Origin: Dickeya oryzae
GTDB lineage: Bacteria > Pseudomonadota > Gammaproteobacteria > Enterobacterales > Enterobacteriaceae
Reading direction: 5' to 3'
Assembly: GCF_009372235.1 (NCBI RefSeq)
Contig: NZ_ML762925.1
Location: forward strand, 25,189 to 89,188
DNA length: 64,000 nt
The position numbers and the translations under genes were made by a program. Positions within the stretch are counted from its first letter, which is position 1. Each line of letters starts with the position of its first letter. Under the pieces are notes generated by a model that did not search any database, was not told the DNA's origin, and worked only from the letters and a program-made list of their open reading frames with translations. Of the stretch, positions 1-7,447 are shown in pieces.

Positions 1-77
1 AACAATCAACAATCAACAATCAACAATCAACAATCAACAATCAACAATCAACAATCAACAATCAACAATCAACAATC
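1..77. repeat. 7-bp tandem repeat, 11 perfect copies
   Basis: AACAATC is repeated 11 times without a mismatch, starting at the first base of the window, so the array may continue to the left. Seven is not a multiple of three, so copy-number change would shift a reading frame or change spacing in a promoter. No gene is seen across it inside the window. Confidence 0.97.
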
Positions 78-198
78 TTAACAAGGTTATAAGTTACAAC
101 TCACACTTTATGCGACGGAATATAAATTTAAAATATACCGCAATAAATTTCATCTTATCTTTTTGAACCAGATCGGTCATGAAATTACAGCAACACTG

Positions 199-217
199 CA
201 TAAATTAAAAATTTATG
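199..217. promoter_or_regulatory. Perfect inverted repeat upstream of the retron
   Basis: CATAAATT and AATTTATG are perfect 8-bp arms separated by AAA, about 70 bp upstream of the effector start in a 200-bp non-coding AT-rich leader. It could be an operator or an RNA hairpin. No convincing promoter hexamers could be fixed in this leader. Confidence 0.35.
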
Positions 218-286
218 ATGCAAGCCTTCTTTTTTTATCATAGAATACCATGATATTTATGAGAAATGCCATTGTTAGGAATAATC

Positions 287-1165
287 ATGAAACCTCTCAA
301 ACAGAGCATCATTAATAAATTTCCCGACCAACATATCTATCAAACCATCGATGAAATTAGAGATCTATTAATAAATGGATTTGATGAATCACAAAAAACA
401 ATATTTTTATGTGGAAAAGATAAAACTGATAAAAAAAGCCTCAGATATAAATTCTCAACCTTTCTTTCTCAAGAGAAAGGAATAACTCTTACCTACCCAG
501 AAGATTTATTTGAAGACCTCCTTGAAGGGCAAGGGAAAAATAGCCTGCTATCCCTTGAAACTCAACTTGCGAACTCTGTTGACCTGATAATTCTCATACC
601 TGAAAGTCCTGGCTCTTTCGCTGAATTAGGTGCATTTTCCATGGATAAAGCCTTAGCAAAAAAAATGCTAGTAATGAGAATGGGTGAGTTCAAGTCAGGA
701 AAAAGTTTTATAAATCATGGGCCTGTTAGGCTAGTTCGAACTCATGGCGGTGAAATATATGACATTCCAAAAAATTTCGATGAAAAGAATTCAATACATG
801 TAAAATCAGTACTCAATAAAATTAAGGCAACACTTCCAAGCGGAAGAAAGAAGAAAGAGTTAGATAACATCTTATTATATTCGAAGCATGTATTGCTTTT
901 AACTTACCTGTTTGATGATTTGAATTTATTGTCAGTGTACAAAACCATGGAACTTATCATGGAGAGAAAATTCGAAAGTAGGGATAATATTGCCTGTAAA
1001 GCTGCAACGCACTCACTCATAAGGGCTGGTATGATCAACCAGCAAGAGGGTTTATTCACGATAACTCAAATGGGTTATGATTCAATAATAAATAGTTTCC
1101 ACTTAAAATCATCACTCACTGCACTAAGAACAAGAATCATGAATAAACAATATGCTAGACACTGA
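287..1165 (+). CDS. Retron effector, nucleoside deoxyribosyltransferase-like
   Basis: This 292-residue protein has an N-terminal nucleoside 2-deoxyribosyltransferase-like fold: a strand at residues 37-43 (KTIFLCG), then LIILIPESPGSFAELGAF near 100-117, with Glu113 of FAELG in the position of the family's catalytic acid. The C-terminal third (about 190-290) looks like a winged-helix domain. This architecture, directly upstream of an msr-msd RNA and a reverse transcriptase, matches the Ec86 (Eco1) retron, whose effector acts as a toxic NAD+-hydrolysing N-glycosidase held in check by the RT-msDNA complex. I chose the ATG at 287 because AGGA sits 6 nt upstream; an in-frame ATG at 266 has a poorer site. 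The function is inferred from retron type; enzymatic activity is not shown by the sequence. Confidence 0.85.
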   Translation: MKPLKQSIINKFPDQHIYQTIDEIRDLLINGFDESQKTIFLCGKDKTDKKSLRYKFSTFLSQEKGITLTYPEDLFEDLLEGQGKNSLLSLETQLANSVDLIILIPESPGSFAELGAFSMDKALAKKMLVMRMGEFKSGKSFINHGPVRLVRTHGGEIYDIPKNFDEKNSIHVKSVLNKIKATLPSGRKKKELDNILLYSKHVLLLTYLFDDLNLLSVYKTMELIMERKFESRDNIACKAATHSLIRAGMINQQEGLFTITQMGYDSIINSFHLKSSLTALRTRIMNKQYARH

Positions 1166-1191
1166 TTAGTGTTTCATCATAGAATTCCGCA

Positions 1192-1433
1192 GTGTGCTAG
1201 TTTTTAAGCAGGTGACTTACTGGTTCGCTAGTCAAGTTCACAGTGGATGGAGAGTCTCTCCGTTCCCGCAGTTCATCACAGAGATAGCGCGATGATCGAG
1301 TCCCCCAATTCCCGCCCGCCGTGATTTGGGGGACTCGTACATCCGCCTTACGGAAGGATGCTTCGCATCCATACCTTCCTAGGTATGGATGCTCATTCCC
1401 CTTCCTCGCTGTAGTCGTTAAAAACTAGCACAC
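1192..1433 (+). ncRNA. Retron msr-msd RNA
   Basis: The ends are perfect 16-nt complements: a1 GTGTGCTAGTTTTTAA (1192-1207) and a2 TTAAAAACTAGCACAC (1418-1433). The base after a1 is G1208 in an AAGC context, as expected for the branching guanosine. The msr part holds a UUCG-capped stem (CTGG/CTAG inside TGACT/AGTCA, about 1213-1235) and a GGAGA/TCTCC hairpin. The msd part holds an 11-bp stem (1298-1308 with 1326-1336) and a second 11-bp stem (1365-1375 with 1382-1392). It lies between effector and RT, the usual type II-A order. The exact msDNA end is not determined. Confidence 0.9.
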
Positions 1434-1477
1434 TATTTTCGAGCATATAAATACAACGCTACTATGATGAAATAAAT

Positions 1478-2407
1478 ATGAATACTCATCAAGGAAAGTA
1501 TACCCAGCAACTGTTATCTCTTCCAATTCTTGAGAATGTTGACGATTTGTCACAATCCCTCAGGCTTCCGAAAGAAGTTATCTCCAAATTCAGTTTAAAT
1601 AATGATAAATACTACCACCGTATAGAAATGAAAAAAAAAACCGGTGGCATTAGGCACATCGAAAGCCCTCTAAGAGAGTTGAAAGCAATACAACGATGGA
1701 TTCTTAGATATATTTTAGATAAATTAGCACCATCAATTTATGCAAAAGGCTTTGTAAGAAAAAAATCTATCATTGACAATGCTAAACCACATGAAGGAAA
1801 TCAATACGTATTGAATCTCGATTTACAAGATTTTTTTACCAATGTACCAGCATCTCATGTATATACATTATTCAGAAATATTGGATATAACAATAATATA
1901 GCATTTATACTTACGTCCTTTTGTACTAAAAGTGGATATTTACCTCAAGGTGCACCAACTTCACCAGCCTTATCTAATCTCGTTTGCTTAAGACTCGACC
2001 ATCGTGTATCTACATATTGTAAAAAAAGGGCTTTAACTTACACACGTTATGCTGATGATCTTTGCATATCAGGAAATAAAATACTTATCTTACAGAAAGC
2101 ATCTTATTTAATAAAAATGATAATTGCCGATGAGGGATTTACCGTTAACACAAAAAAAGAAAAATTCCTTGGTCCTAAGGTGAGAAGGGAAGTTACAGGG
2201 TTAACTGTAACACCCAGGATTACTATCAGTAAAAAAAATTATTGCGTCTACCGAAAAAGAATATATGACCTAGTAAGAAATGAAGTCCAAAACAAAAATG
2301 AAATTATAAGAGGCATATTGTCTTTTGTTCAAAGTATCGATAAAGAAAAAGGAAAGAAACTTTCCACATTTTACCAAAAGCAAATATCCCTCATTACAGA
2401 CATTTAA
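1478..2407 (+). CDS. Retron reverse transcriptase
   Basis: This 309-residue RT has the retron hallmarks in order: NAKPH (101-105, the NAxxH motif), NLDLQDFF (113-120, first catalytic Asp), QGAPTSP (157-163), YADD (191-194, catalytic Asp pair) and VTG (239-241, specific to retron RTs). It copies the msd part of the upstream RNA, priming from the branching G, and in Ec86-type systems the RT-msDNA complex restrains the effector. Its length is normal for retron RTs (about 300-330). No frameshift is seen. The ribosome-binding site is weak (GATGAAATAAAT before ATG), which fits translation from a long structured transcript shared with the msr-msd. Confidence 0.96.
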   Translation: MNTHQGKYTQQLLSLPILENVDDLSQSLRLPKEVISKFSLNNDKYYHRIEMKKKTGGIRHIESPLRELKAIQRWILRYILDKLAPSIYAKGFVRKKSIIDNAKPHEGNQYVLNLDLQDFFTNVPASHVYTLFRNIGYNNNIAFILTSFCTKSGYLPQGAPTSPALSNLVCLRLDHRVSTYCKKRALTYTRYADDLCISGNKILILQKASYLIKMIIADEGFTVNTKKEKFLGPKVRREVTGLTVTPRITISKKNYCVYRKRIYDLVRNEVQNKNEIIRGILSFVQSIDKEKGKKLSTFYQKQISLITDI

Positions 2408-2415
2408 CACCAATG

Positions 2416-2435
2416 GAGACCAATTTAATGGTCTC
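2416..2435 (+). terminator. Probable terminator after the retron
   Basis: GAGACCA (2416-2422) pairs with TGGTCTC (2429-2435) around a 6-nt loop, 9 bp after the RT stop codon. The following tract is AT-rich (ATAATTTATAG) but has no clean T run, so efficiency is uncertain. Confidence 0.5.
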
Positions 2436-2660
2436 ATAATTTATAGCCAGCTAAAAAACCATTGTAAGTACCCCACCCAAGCGGACCATGCGTTTTTAGA
2501 TATCTGACCTAACGTGCCGTAACGTCCGAGATGTTCGCTTCTGGCGCAGAGCGGGAGAATGCATGTCACTGTAGGTCAGCTATGAATAGACCTCAGCACT
2601 GAGGACTATTGTAGATATAGAAAGTTGGTTGAAACAAAAATTTGATTGTCTGGTTTTGGC

Positions 2661-2762
2661 TGGCGACTCACCTGAGAGTCGAACTCAGAGCTACTCCTTC
2701 ATAAGCACCCTATTGCAAGGCGCTTATGAAGGGAGTTGCTTTACCTATTAAGCGAGTGAGTC
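2661..2762 (-). tRNA. tRNA-like RNA with extended anticodon arm
   Basis: On the minus strand the parts of a tRNA appear in order: acceptor GACTCAC/GTGAGTC, T8, D-arm GCTT-AATAGGTA-AAGC with the conserved GG, anticodon stem ACTCC/GGAGT, a 4-nt variable region AGCT, T-arm CTGAG-TTCGACT-CTCAG, then G73 and an encoded CCA. In place of a 7-nt anticodon loop there are 34 nt. Most of them extend the stem by about 12 pairs (TTCATAAGC with GCTTATGAA, one bulged C, one G-U) up to a small loop TTGCAATA. If read as an anticodon the loop would give GCA (Cys), but G73 does not suit tRNA-Cys. The 5' end overlaps the last codons of the HEPN-type gene, so both probably share a transcript. It is unlikely to be an ordinary decoding tRNA. 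Confidence 0.7.
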
Positions 2763-3533
2763 ATAGAAATTTTCTATGATTTTATCTGCCTTGTCAAGAT
2801 CATAAGAGTATTGTGAATGTATATAGGTTTTAGCAACTTTTTTTATCTTTTCGTGATCTTCACCATATTTTTTCCAAGTATTGAACGGGATGCTATCAAA
2901 AATCATTTTCTCCGTAGGTTCAAGGAGTTCTGCTATTTGTTCTGTAAAGTCTAAAAGAAATTGGCACCAAAACTTAATATCATGAAATGATAAGCTGTTT
3001 GGCTCATTTGGAGCCGAAATCATGTTGTATTTTTTTTGCAAGAAGTCGAGGGAGTTTTTCTTAGAGTTATAATATTCAATTGCTTTCTTTTTGCTCTCTA
3101 TACTTGGATGAGCAATTGAATTGCGTAGTAGCCTAAAATAATCGGCTGAATCAGATTCATACCGGAAGTTTGTTTTATTTAATGGCGTTTTAGTGAAATT
3201 GTTTTCTAGTATTTTCAAAGGGGAAACTTTATCTTTTTTTTCCCACTGGAAGCCATAACGATTACATTCGGATTCAATTTCTTCCAAAAATAAGTCAAAT
3301 CCACTATAAAGCGATACAATTGCGAGTCTATTCTGGCTATTTAGCACTATATCAGATTTTATACCTTCAAGTTTTATACCTGCCTCTTCAGCCTTTTCAC
3401 TCCAATATTTCTCATTTTCAAGTTCGAATTTTTTGGACTCTAATAACGAAATATGGACTGCAGCTGCTTCTGCTGTAAGCTCACCTATGTACAACTTAAA
3501 ATTTCTTACGCTTGGGGGCCTGTATGCGCACAT
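2748..3533 (-). CDS. HEPN-type protein, possible RNase toxin
   Basis: This 261-residue, mostly helical, charged protein contains RNSIAH (residues 137-142), matching the R-x4-6-H motif of HEPN ribonucleases, preceded by a helix typical of the family (LYSGFDLFLEEIE). I chose the ATG at 3533, which has AAAGGG about 9 nt upstream; an earlier TTG at 3557 is less likely. The stop codon lies inside the tRNA-like RNA (2661-2762), so the two overlap on the same strand. HEPN proteins commonly act as abortive-infection RNases, often on tRNA anticodon loops; linking this protein to the neighbouring RNA is my inference. No close family name is recognised. Confidence 0.6.
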   Translation of the reverse strand: MCAYRPPSVRNFKLYIGELTAEAAAVHISLLESKKFELENEKYWSEKAEEAGIKLEGIKSDIVLNSQNRLAIVSLYSGFDLFLEEIESECNRYGFQWEKKDKVSPLKILENNFTKTPLNKTNFRYESDSADYFRLLRNSIAHPSIESKKKAIEYYNSKKNSLDFLQKKYNMISAPNEPNSLSFHDIKFWCQFLLDFTEQIAELLEPTEKMIFDSIPFNTWKKYGEDHEKIKKVAKTYIHSQYSYDLDKADKIIENFYDSLA

Positions 3534-3774
3534 CAGTGATGCCCTTTCTATTCTCAATCTTAATATATTATTTTATAAATAATAATAAGTATACAGGGAA
3601 TATCCGCATTTTGCACAGAACTGCCTGTCAGGCAAGGCTTAGCTCTGTATCGTGACAATACTAGATCAAGTCTGAGCTAAATACACCTAAAGCTTTGTAA
3701 CACGGTCGCAGTCCTGTTCGTATTCGAAGACGTTCGATACCCAAGGTTCTGAGTAACAATTTTAAAACAAGTAA

Positions 3775-4545
3775 TCAAGTCAGCTCATCTCTCATAACAA
3801 ATGGCACGCCATAATTTGGTCTGATACTCATCGACCTCGGTACACCTCGCATCTCAAGAGGAAAGTGCCAGATATTAAAGTCTTTGTTCGGATAGGTATC
3901 ATAGTGAAAATGGTCCCACCCAAGCATTGCTGCCATTCGTTTGAATGCTATTTCCTTTGCTACCGATAACTGCAACTGAGAATTGAGAAATTTAAGGTAA
4001 CCAGAGTTTACTGCCCCCGTTAAAATATCTACAACCTGTAAACCCAAGTGATGTTTGGAATCATGCATCGTTACAGACGTCACCAGTTTATCTATACCAG
4101 CTTTAGCCAACATATTATTGGCGATGATCCCAGTAACCTCATCATTTTTCTTATACTTATCAATTTTTTTGTCAATCATGACATCTATTGGACTCTTAAG
4201 CTGACGTGCTGCATTCTTAACAAGGAGAGTGTAAGTCTGATAGAACGCCATTTCCCTGTTCGTTTGCCAATTGTTATAAATATTCTTCACAACTACGATA
4301 GAGTGAAAACAGCATGAATTTTTTAGCACAAGAGCCAATAATTCAAGGCAGATGTTTGCTTGCCCAGCGCTGTTCTTAATCTTTGACCATTTCAATTCAC
4401 CAACGATGCCGTACTTGTCTTTCAGTTTCCGAACACGCTCATTGAATATATCCAGTGTGTTTTTTCGTATACACAATAAGCCAATACCATAACAACGGTC
4501 ACTCCCTGTCGTACCGCTTTCATCACCAAAAGCCACATATTCCAT
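3775..4545 (-). CDS. DUF3800 domain protein
   Basis: This 256-residue protein starts with YVAFGDESGTTGSD, the N-terminal D-E-S-G signature of DUF3800, and has the C-terminal LQVVDILTGAVN motif with the conserved Asp of the same family. The acidic residues suggest a metal-dependent RNase H-like nuclease fold, but biochemical function in the family is poorly known. Members are common in defence islands and near mobile elements, which fits the retron and HEPN-type neighbours. The ribosome-binding site is poor. The gene is 240 bp upstream of the HEPN-type gene on the same strand and could be co-transcribed, but the gap argues for a separate promoter. Confidence 0.8.
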   Translation of the reverse strand: MEYVAFGDESGTTGSDRCYGIGLLCIRKNTLDIFNERVRKLKDKYGIVGELKWSKIKNSAGQANICLELLALVLKNSCCFHSIVVVKNIYNNWQTNREMAFYQTYTLLVKNAARQLKSPIDVMIDKKIDKYKKNDEVTGIIANNMLAKAGIDKLVTSVTMHDSKHHLGLQVVDILTGAVNSGYLKFLNSQLQLSVAKEIAFKRMAAMLGWDHFHYDTYPNKDFNIWHFPLEMRGVPRSMSIRPNYGVPFVMRDELT

Positions 4546-4953
4546 GAAAAGACTCGTGTATAAGCATTATTAATAACATGGGTATTTAATGTGCAACCCA
4601 AGCAGCTGGCAATGCTTTGACTATAACCGCTTAGCCAACCGTGATCCAGTTTGTTTGGTATAGTCACAGGGGTTTCACTACCGCTCTGTAGTGCCACACT
4701 GATTTTGGTCACATAAACCAAGGTATGAAATGTCCGTGTCTGGCACAGAGCAGGCTGCCAAGTTTTTCCTCGGTACAGTTCCACTATCGGGACAGGATCA
4801 ACAATGCCCTTATAGATATGATCATAAACATGTCGAGGTTTGCTTACACCAAATTTATATAATCTGCAACTATTGGTGGTCATTCTGGTGGTCTTGACAG
4901 AGAGAGCTTTCAGGTTTAGCTTAATTCTTAGCCAGTTACTGGCAAAGGCGATC
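4546..4953. other. Non-coding island end with direct repeats
   Basis: No convincing gene lies between the DUF3800 start and the att core. TGGTGGTC occurs twice in direct orientation (4874-4881 and 4886-4893), about 60-80 bp from the crossover core, a position where tyrosine integrases and excision factors bind arm-type sites. That role is inferred. Confidence 0.45.
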
Positions 4954-4970
4954 CCAGTCAGAGGAGCCAA
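4954..4970. other. attachment site core, asn tRNA 3' end
   Basis: The sequence CCAGTCAGAGGAGCCAA is identical to the 3' end of enterobacterial asn tRNA, including CCA, and to the 17-bp att core known for the Yersinia high-pathogenicity island and related elements. The bases upstream do not continue as a tRNA, so this is the duplicated end created by integration, not a complete gene. Confidence 0.9.
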
Positions 4971-4976
4971 ATTCAG

Positions 4977-5012
4977 AAAAAGCAGATGTCGAAAGGCATC
5001 TGCTTTTTGCTT
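4977..5012 (+). terminator. Rho-independent terminator of the former asn tRNA
   Basis: A 12-bp stem AAAAAGCAGATG / CATCTGCTTTTT (4977-4988 with 4997-5008) with an 8-nt loop ends in a T-rich run. It lies 7 bp past the tRNA 3' end, where the asn tRNA terminator belongs, so it marks resumption of the ancestral chromosome. Confidence 0.85.
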
Positions 5013-5135
5013 TTTATTTAGCGATATAGCATGAAATATCTTCCCGATGCATTTTCAGTTTTCCCTCTGCACGGGAAGAATGTGGGGGTCAGGTTGGTTC
5101 GATGACAGAATGACCCCCGTATGTCTCTTAATGAC

Positions 5136-5312
5136 TCAAAAATCCTCAACGTAAAACCATCTGCAAAACCCCATCCCCAACGCTGCTAACAAACCATTGA
5201 GCCGCCCCATACTTGCCGATGTACGTGCCACCATCACGAAGCTCGGACCAGGGCTTGCTGAGCCAGCGGCGAGCGCCGTTGCAATTCCAATAATCTCGGG
5301 GAGATGTTGCAT
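5136..5312 (-). pseudogene. LysE/RhtB-family exporter, N-terminal fragment
   Basis: A 58-codon frame begins with ATG at 5312, has AAAGGAG upstream, and encodes a typical LysE-family start including SPGPSFVMVART and LLAALGMG. It then diverges and stops at 5136, while intact family members run to about 200 residues with six membrane segments. The remainder of the gene is absent; the break lies about 170 bp from the island boundary. It is downstream of, and on the same strand as, the LysR gene. Clear remnant, not functional. Confidence 0.75.
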
Positions 5313-5460
5313 AGGTCGGCTCCTTTGTGAATATGAGGAATAGAATTCAATTTTTTAAATACATCAAATTACGCGGAAGCAATAGCATTGAATCTCGAAC
5401 TCATTCGAGAACGGCAACGCCTTGATTTCCTGTGCTGCGCCAGTTCCCCTGCTGGGATTA

Positions 5461-6381
5461 TCACAAACCGACGTTATTGATATAAGCCTGTAAGCCCTCT
5501 GCAAGAATATCGAACACTGTTTTACAGGCCTTACTGTGGCGCAAGTCCTCATGCATCACCAGCCAGGTATCGAGATGAAATGCAAAGAAATCAGGCATCA
5601 ACCTCGCTAATGGAACAGGAAAATCGGCCAGTTGAACCTGGCACATCCCTATGCCAGCACCTGCGCGGATAAGGTTCAATTGCGCCACATCACTGTCAGT
5701 GCGCACGGTAAGGCGTTCACGATTTAACTGGGGATAGTGTTTCAGCGCCTGTAAAATAAAGGGCGTCGTTTTATCAAAGCCCACAAGTGTATGGGTGAAC
5801 AACTCGTCAATACTTTCTGGTGCGGCATGACGTGCCAGATAGGACGGTGAGGCATGCAGACCAATTTCAATACTGCCCAACCGACGCGCAATCAGTTGTT
5901 CCTGCACCGGTGTGGTCATGCGTACCGCAATATCCGCTTCCCGGTTCAATAAATCCTGCATTCGGTTAGACAGCACCAGCTCAATGGTAAGTTGCGGATA
6001 ATCTTCTTTAATTCGTGCAATCAGGGGAGGCAGCACTTCTGTACCGATAATTTCGCTCGCAGAAACGCGAACCACACCATGCAACCCGGCGGTGTGGGTA
6101 CTGAAGCTGGCAGCCGAACGCTCAATCATACTGGCCGTGTTTTCCATCGCTTGCGCATGGCTCTGAATTGCTACCGCCGCTTCTGTGGCCTGTAGACCAG
6201 TTTGAGAACGTGTAAACAAAACCAGACCAAGGGCGGATTCCAGCGCCGCCACGTGGCGTCCCGCTGTGGGCTGGGTAATAGCCAGTTGACGGGCTGCCCC
6301 CGACAGGGAACCTTCTTTCATCACCGCCAGGAAGGTTCGATACCATTCCCATGGAATATTTAGCTTCATACAAAAATGCAT
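5461..6381 (-). CDS. LysR-family transcriptional regulator
   Basis: About 302-306 residues. The N-terminal winged helix-turn-helix (TFLAVMKEGSLSGAARQLAITQPTAG...) is classical LysR, followed by a substrate-binding domain (about 90-300) that begins VVRVSASEIIGTEVLPPLI. It diverges from the epimerase-like gene at 6464, the usual arrangement for a LysR regulator and its target. The start is uncertain: the ATG at 6381 or the one at 6369, neither with a well-spaced Shine-Dalgarno. The former downstream neighbour, a LysE-type exporter, is broken. Confidence 0.92.
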   Translation of the reverse strand: MHFCMKLNIPWEWYRTFLAVMKEGSLSGAARQLAITQPTAGRHVAALESALGLVLFTRSQTGLQATEAAVAIQSHAQAMENTASMIERSAASFSTHTAGLHGVVRVSASEIIGTEVLPPLIARIKEDYPQLTIELVLSNRMQDLLNREADIAVRMTTPVQEQLIARRLGSIEIGLHASPSYLARHAAPESIDELFTHTLVGFDKTTPFILQALKHYPQLNRERLTVRTDSDVAQLNLIRAGAGIGMCQVQLADFPVPLARLMPDFFAFHLDTWLVMHEDLRHSKACKTVFDILAEGLQAYINNVGL

Positions 6382-6463
6382 ACCTGCTGTCTGATGTTAT
6401 GCAATTACATTTATCTTGTGTAGGCACTACGATGTCAAGCAGACATCCGGCAAAGGTAACACC

Positions 6464-7447
6464 ATGAAAAGCAAAAACAAGGCTCTCATACTGGGCGCAA
6501 CAGGCGGAATCGGTAGCGAAATCGCCCGTCAACTTATCCGCGAAAAATGGGACGTTCATGCATTGCGTCGCAACGTCCCGCAGAATGAAGAGCACGGGAG
6601 TATGACGTGGATAAGCGGTGATGCGCTAAATGCTGAGCAGGTCGCGGCGGCGGCATCAGACTGTAGCGTGATTGTCCATGCGGTTAATCCACCAGGTTAT
6701 CGAAACTGGGAACAACTGGTTTTGCCAATGTTACAGAACACCATCGATGCCGCAGAGCGAAATGGAACATTAATCGTTCTCCCGGGCACCGTTTACAACT
6801 ACGGTCCGGACGCCTTTCCACTCTTGCGGGAAGGCTCTCCCCAAAATCCTGTCACCAGAAAAGGGGCAATACGGGTGCAAATGGAGAAGGCATTGTTCGC
6901 CTACGCGCAGCGTGGCGGAAAGGTGCTGATTCTGCGGACTGGTGACTTCTTTGGCCCCGACGCAGGCAATAACTGGTTTTCACAGGGATGGATCAAACCG
7001 GGGCAACACCCACGGATAATTAAAAACCCAGGCAAAGCCGGGATAGGCCACCAGTGGGCCTACCTGCCGGACGTCGCCGAAACCCTGGTTGCGCTGTTAG
7101 CGCGTCGGGATCAACTTGACCCTTTTGCCTGTTTTCATATGCGAGGACACTGGGATGCCGATGGCACGGCGATGGCCGACGCCATACAGCGTGTCGCACA
7201 ACTTGCGGGTGTTAATGCGAAGGTAAAATCATTTCCCTGGTGGCTTATTCTGGCAATGGCACCTTTCAACACCACACTGCATGAAATGCTGGAAATGCGT
7301 TATTTGTGGGAACAGGCAATACAGATGGATAATGCAAAACTGATCAATTTTTTAGGCCACGAACCGCATACCCCGCTTATTGAGGCTGTGCGTATCACGT
7401 TAATCGGCCAGGGCTGCATTAATCACAAGTCATTCGCACATTTGTGA
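6464..7447 (+). CDS. NAD(P)-dependent epimerase/dehydratase family protein
   Basis: This 327-residue protein has a Rossmann start (ALILGATGGIGSEIARQL, glycine motif at residues 11-16) and an extended-SDR layout; VYNYGP (about 112-117) matches the family's Y-x-x-x-K area only loosely. The ATG at 6464 has AAAGGTAA upstream and fits the family N-terminus. It probably reduces or rearranges a sugar or small carbonyl substrate; no specific function is recognised. It diverges from the LysR gene, which is its likely regulator. Confidence 0.82.
   Translation: MKSKNKALILGATGGIGSEIARQLIREKWDVHALRRNVPQNEEHGSMTWISGDALNAEQVAAAASDCSVIVHAVNPPGYRNWEQLVLPMLQNTIDAAERNGTLIVLPGTVYNYGPDAFPLLREGSPQNPVTRKGAIRVQMEKALFAYAQRGGKVLILRTGDFFGPDAGNNWFSQGWIKPGQHPRIIKNPGKAGIGHQWAYLPDVAETLVALLARRDQLDPFACFHMRGHWDADGTAMADAIQRVAQLAGVNAKVKSFPWWLILAMAPFNTTLHEMLEMRYLWEQAIQMDNAKLINFLGHEPHTPLIEAVRITLIGQGCINHKSFAHL

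Larger units (their letters stand above)
1..4970. mobile_element. Distal end of a genomic island inserted at an asn tRNA gene
   Basis: The first 5 kb is visibly AT-rich compared with the rest of the window. It carries only defence-type genes (retron, HEPN-type, DUF3800) and ends exactly at a 17-bp copy of the asn tRNA 3' end (4954-4970). Enterobacterial islands of the Yersinia HPI type use this same core. The intact tRNA, the integrase and the other att copy should lie left of the window and are not seen. The island boundary is strongly supported; its left extent is unknown. Confidence 0.8.

Noticed and set aside
1-77. The heptamer array as a CRISPR array
   Set aside because: The units are 7 bp and contiguous, without spacers, and there are no cas genes.
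2325-2507. A 60-codon frame overlapping the RT gene end
   Set aside because: Mostly in another frame of the RT gene, with no start site or family.
2661-2762. Reading the tRNA-like RNA as an ordinary tRNA-Cys
   Set aside because: The GCA lies at the tip of a stem extended by ~12 bp, U73 is missing (G73 present), and it overlaps a protein gene.
4422-4970. A 182-codon open frame on the minus strand crossing the att core
   Set aside because: It begins in the asn tRNA sequence, spans the island boundary and overlaps the DUF3800 gene in another frame; the translation resembles no family.
6416-6463. Longer start for the epimerase-like gene
   Set aside because: No ribosome-binding site and no family similarity upstream of the ATG at 6464, which has AAAGGTAA.
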